Shown in pieces: positions 63,811 through 64,000 of a stretch of 64,000 nt of DNA. This DNA is from Hyphomicrobiales bacterium (GTDB lineage Bacteria > Pseudomonadota > Alphaproteobacteria > Rhizobiales > Rhizobiaceae): the NCBI GenBank assembly GCA_900468065.1, contig UBTA01000068.1, positions 89,390 to 153,389 on the forward strand. Direction: 5' to 3'. The first letter of the stretch is position 1; each line of letters opens with the position of its first letter. The notes beneath the pieces were generated by a model that worked only from the letters and a program-made list of their open reading frames with translations, was not told where the DNA came from and searched no databases. The translations under genes and the position numbers were made by a program.

Positions 63811-64000
63811 TCAGAGCGCCGAGGCGACGCGTTTCAAAATGTCGAGATAGCCGGTCACATCCCAGGCCGAACGTCCGATGAAAAGGCCGTCGATATGCGG
63901 CTTGGCAATCAGATCCTCGCAATTGCCGGGATTGACGCTGCCGCCGTAGAGGACTGGCACGGCGAACCCAAGCCTTGCCTTGGCCCAATCGGCGATCCGT
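63811..64000 (-). CDS. Triosephosphate isomerase family protein (3' end; TpiA/EryH-like)
   Basis: This is the last 62 codons of a triosephosphate-isomerase-type gene that runs off the right edge. The fragment contains VPVLYGGSVNPGNCEDLIAK, the phosphate-binding loop and strand 7/8 of the TIM barrel, and IDGLFIGRSAWDVTGY with the GRSAW (usual GGASL) loop. The departure from GGASL suggests a paralogue rather than housekeeping TpiA, such as EryH, which isomerises L-erythrulose-1-phosphate. Its stop lies 27 bases before rpiB. Only the C-terminus can be seen. Confidence 0.85.
   Translation of the reverse strand, partial: RIADWAKARLGFAVPVLYGGSVNPGNCEDLIAKPHIDGLFIGRSAWDVTGYLDILKRVASAL

Overview
The window reads as part of a Rhizobiaceae-type alphaproteobacterial genome (Rhizobium, Agrobacterium, Ensifer or a close relative). 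The evidence is high-GC coding DNA, many ABC uptake operons, RpiR, LysR and LuxR regulators, an ExsH-like RTX glucanase, an ExoY-type sugar transferase, and a tpi/rpiB pair like that at the end of rhizobial polyol operons. No rRNA, tRNA, CRISPR array or intact insertion sequence was seen.

Region 1 (1-25.5 kb) is a catabolic island. It holds a sugar ABC transporter (two permeases, binding protein, MalK-type ATPase) and two separated M81 (MlrC-like) metallopeptidases. Around them lie a RidA protein, an RpiR regulator, an SDR oxidoreductase, a cytoplasmic GH20 hexosaminidase and an MFS carrier. A LysR regulator is followed by a peptide-type ABC system (DppB, DppC, a fused DppDF ATPase, DppA-type binding protein) with a class A beta-lactamase-fold serine hydrolase inside the cluster. 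An M20 amidohydrolase follows, then an XRE-cupin regulator divergent from an omega-aminotransferase whose start codon appears to be ACG. The set fits uptake and dismantling of amino-sugar/peptide conjugates, which is an inference. The region closes with a CmoA-like enzyme paired with a membrane methyltransferase of the ICMT/PEMT type.

Region 2 (25.5-39 kb) is about secretion. An ExsH-like RTX-GH16 glucanase is followed by a membrane protein on the opposite strand. A five-gene minus-strand run then encodes a 1520-residue modular exoprotein (DMFase-beta-like domain plus three DUF4082 repeats), a CobW-type GTPase, a small conserved-looking protein, an HlyB-type ATPase with a degenerate C39 domain and an HlyD adaptor. 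A frameshifted gene remnant lies beyond hlyD.

Region 3 (39-59.7 kb) is a surface-polysaccharide locus scattered over both strands. WecB, WecC and WecG homologues point to a ManNAcA-containing polymer. With them are a Wzz-type protein, a BY-kinase-like ATPase lacking the Walker A lysine, an ExoY-type initiating transferase, three GT2 glycosyltransferases, a Wzy-like polymerase, a NarL-type regulator lacking the phospho-acceptor Asp, and two paralogous parallel-beta-helix proteins, one carrying an RTX C-terminus. An L-2-hydroxyglutarate oxidase gene sits at the left edge.

Region 4 (59.7-64 kb) holds an aspT-aspD operon (aspartate:alanine exchange and aspartate 4-decarboxylation), then rpiB and the 3' end of a triosephosphate-isomerase gene that runs off the window.
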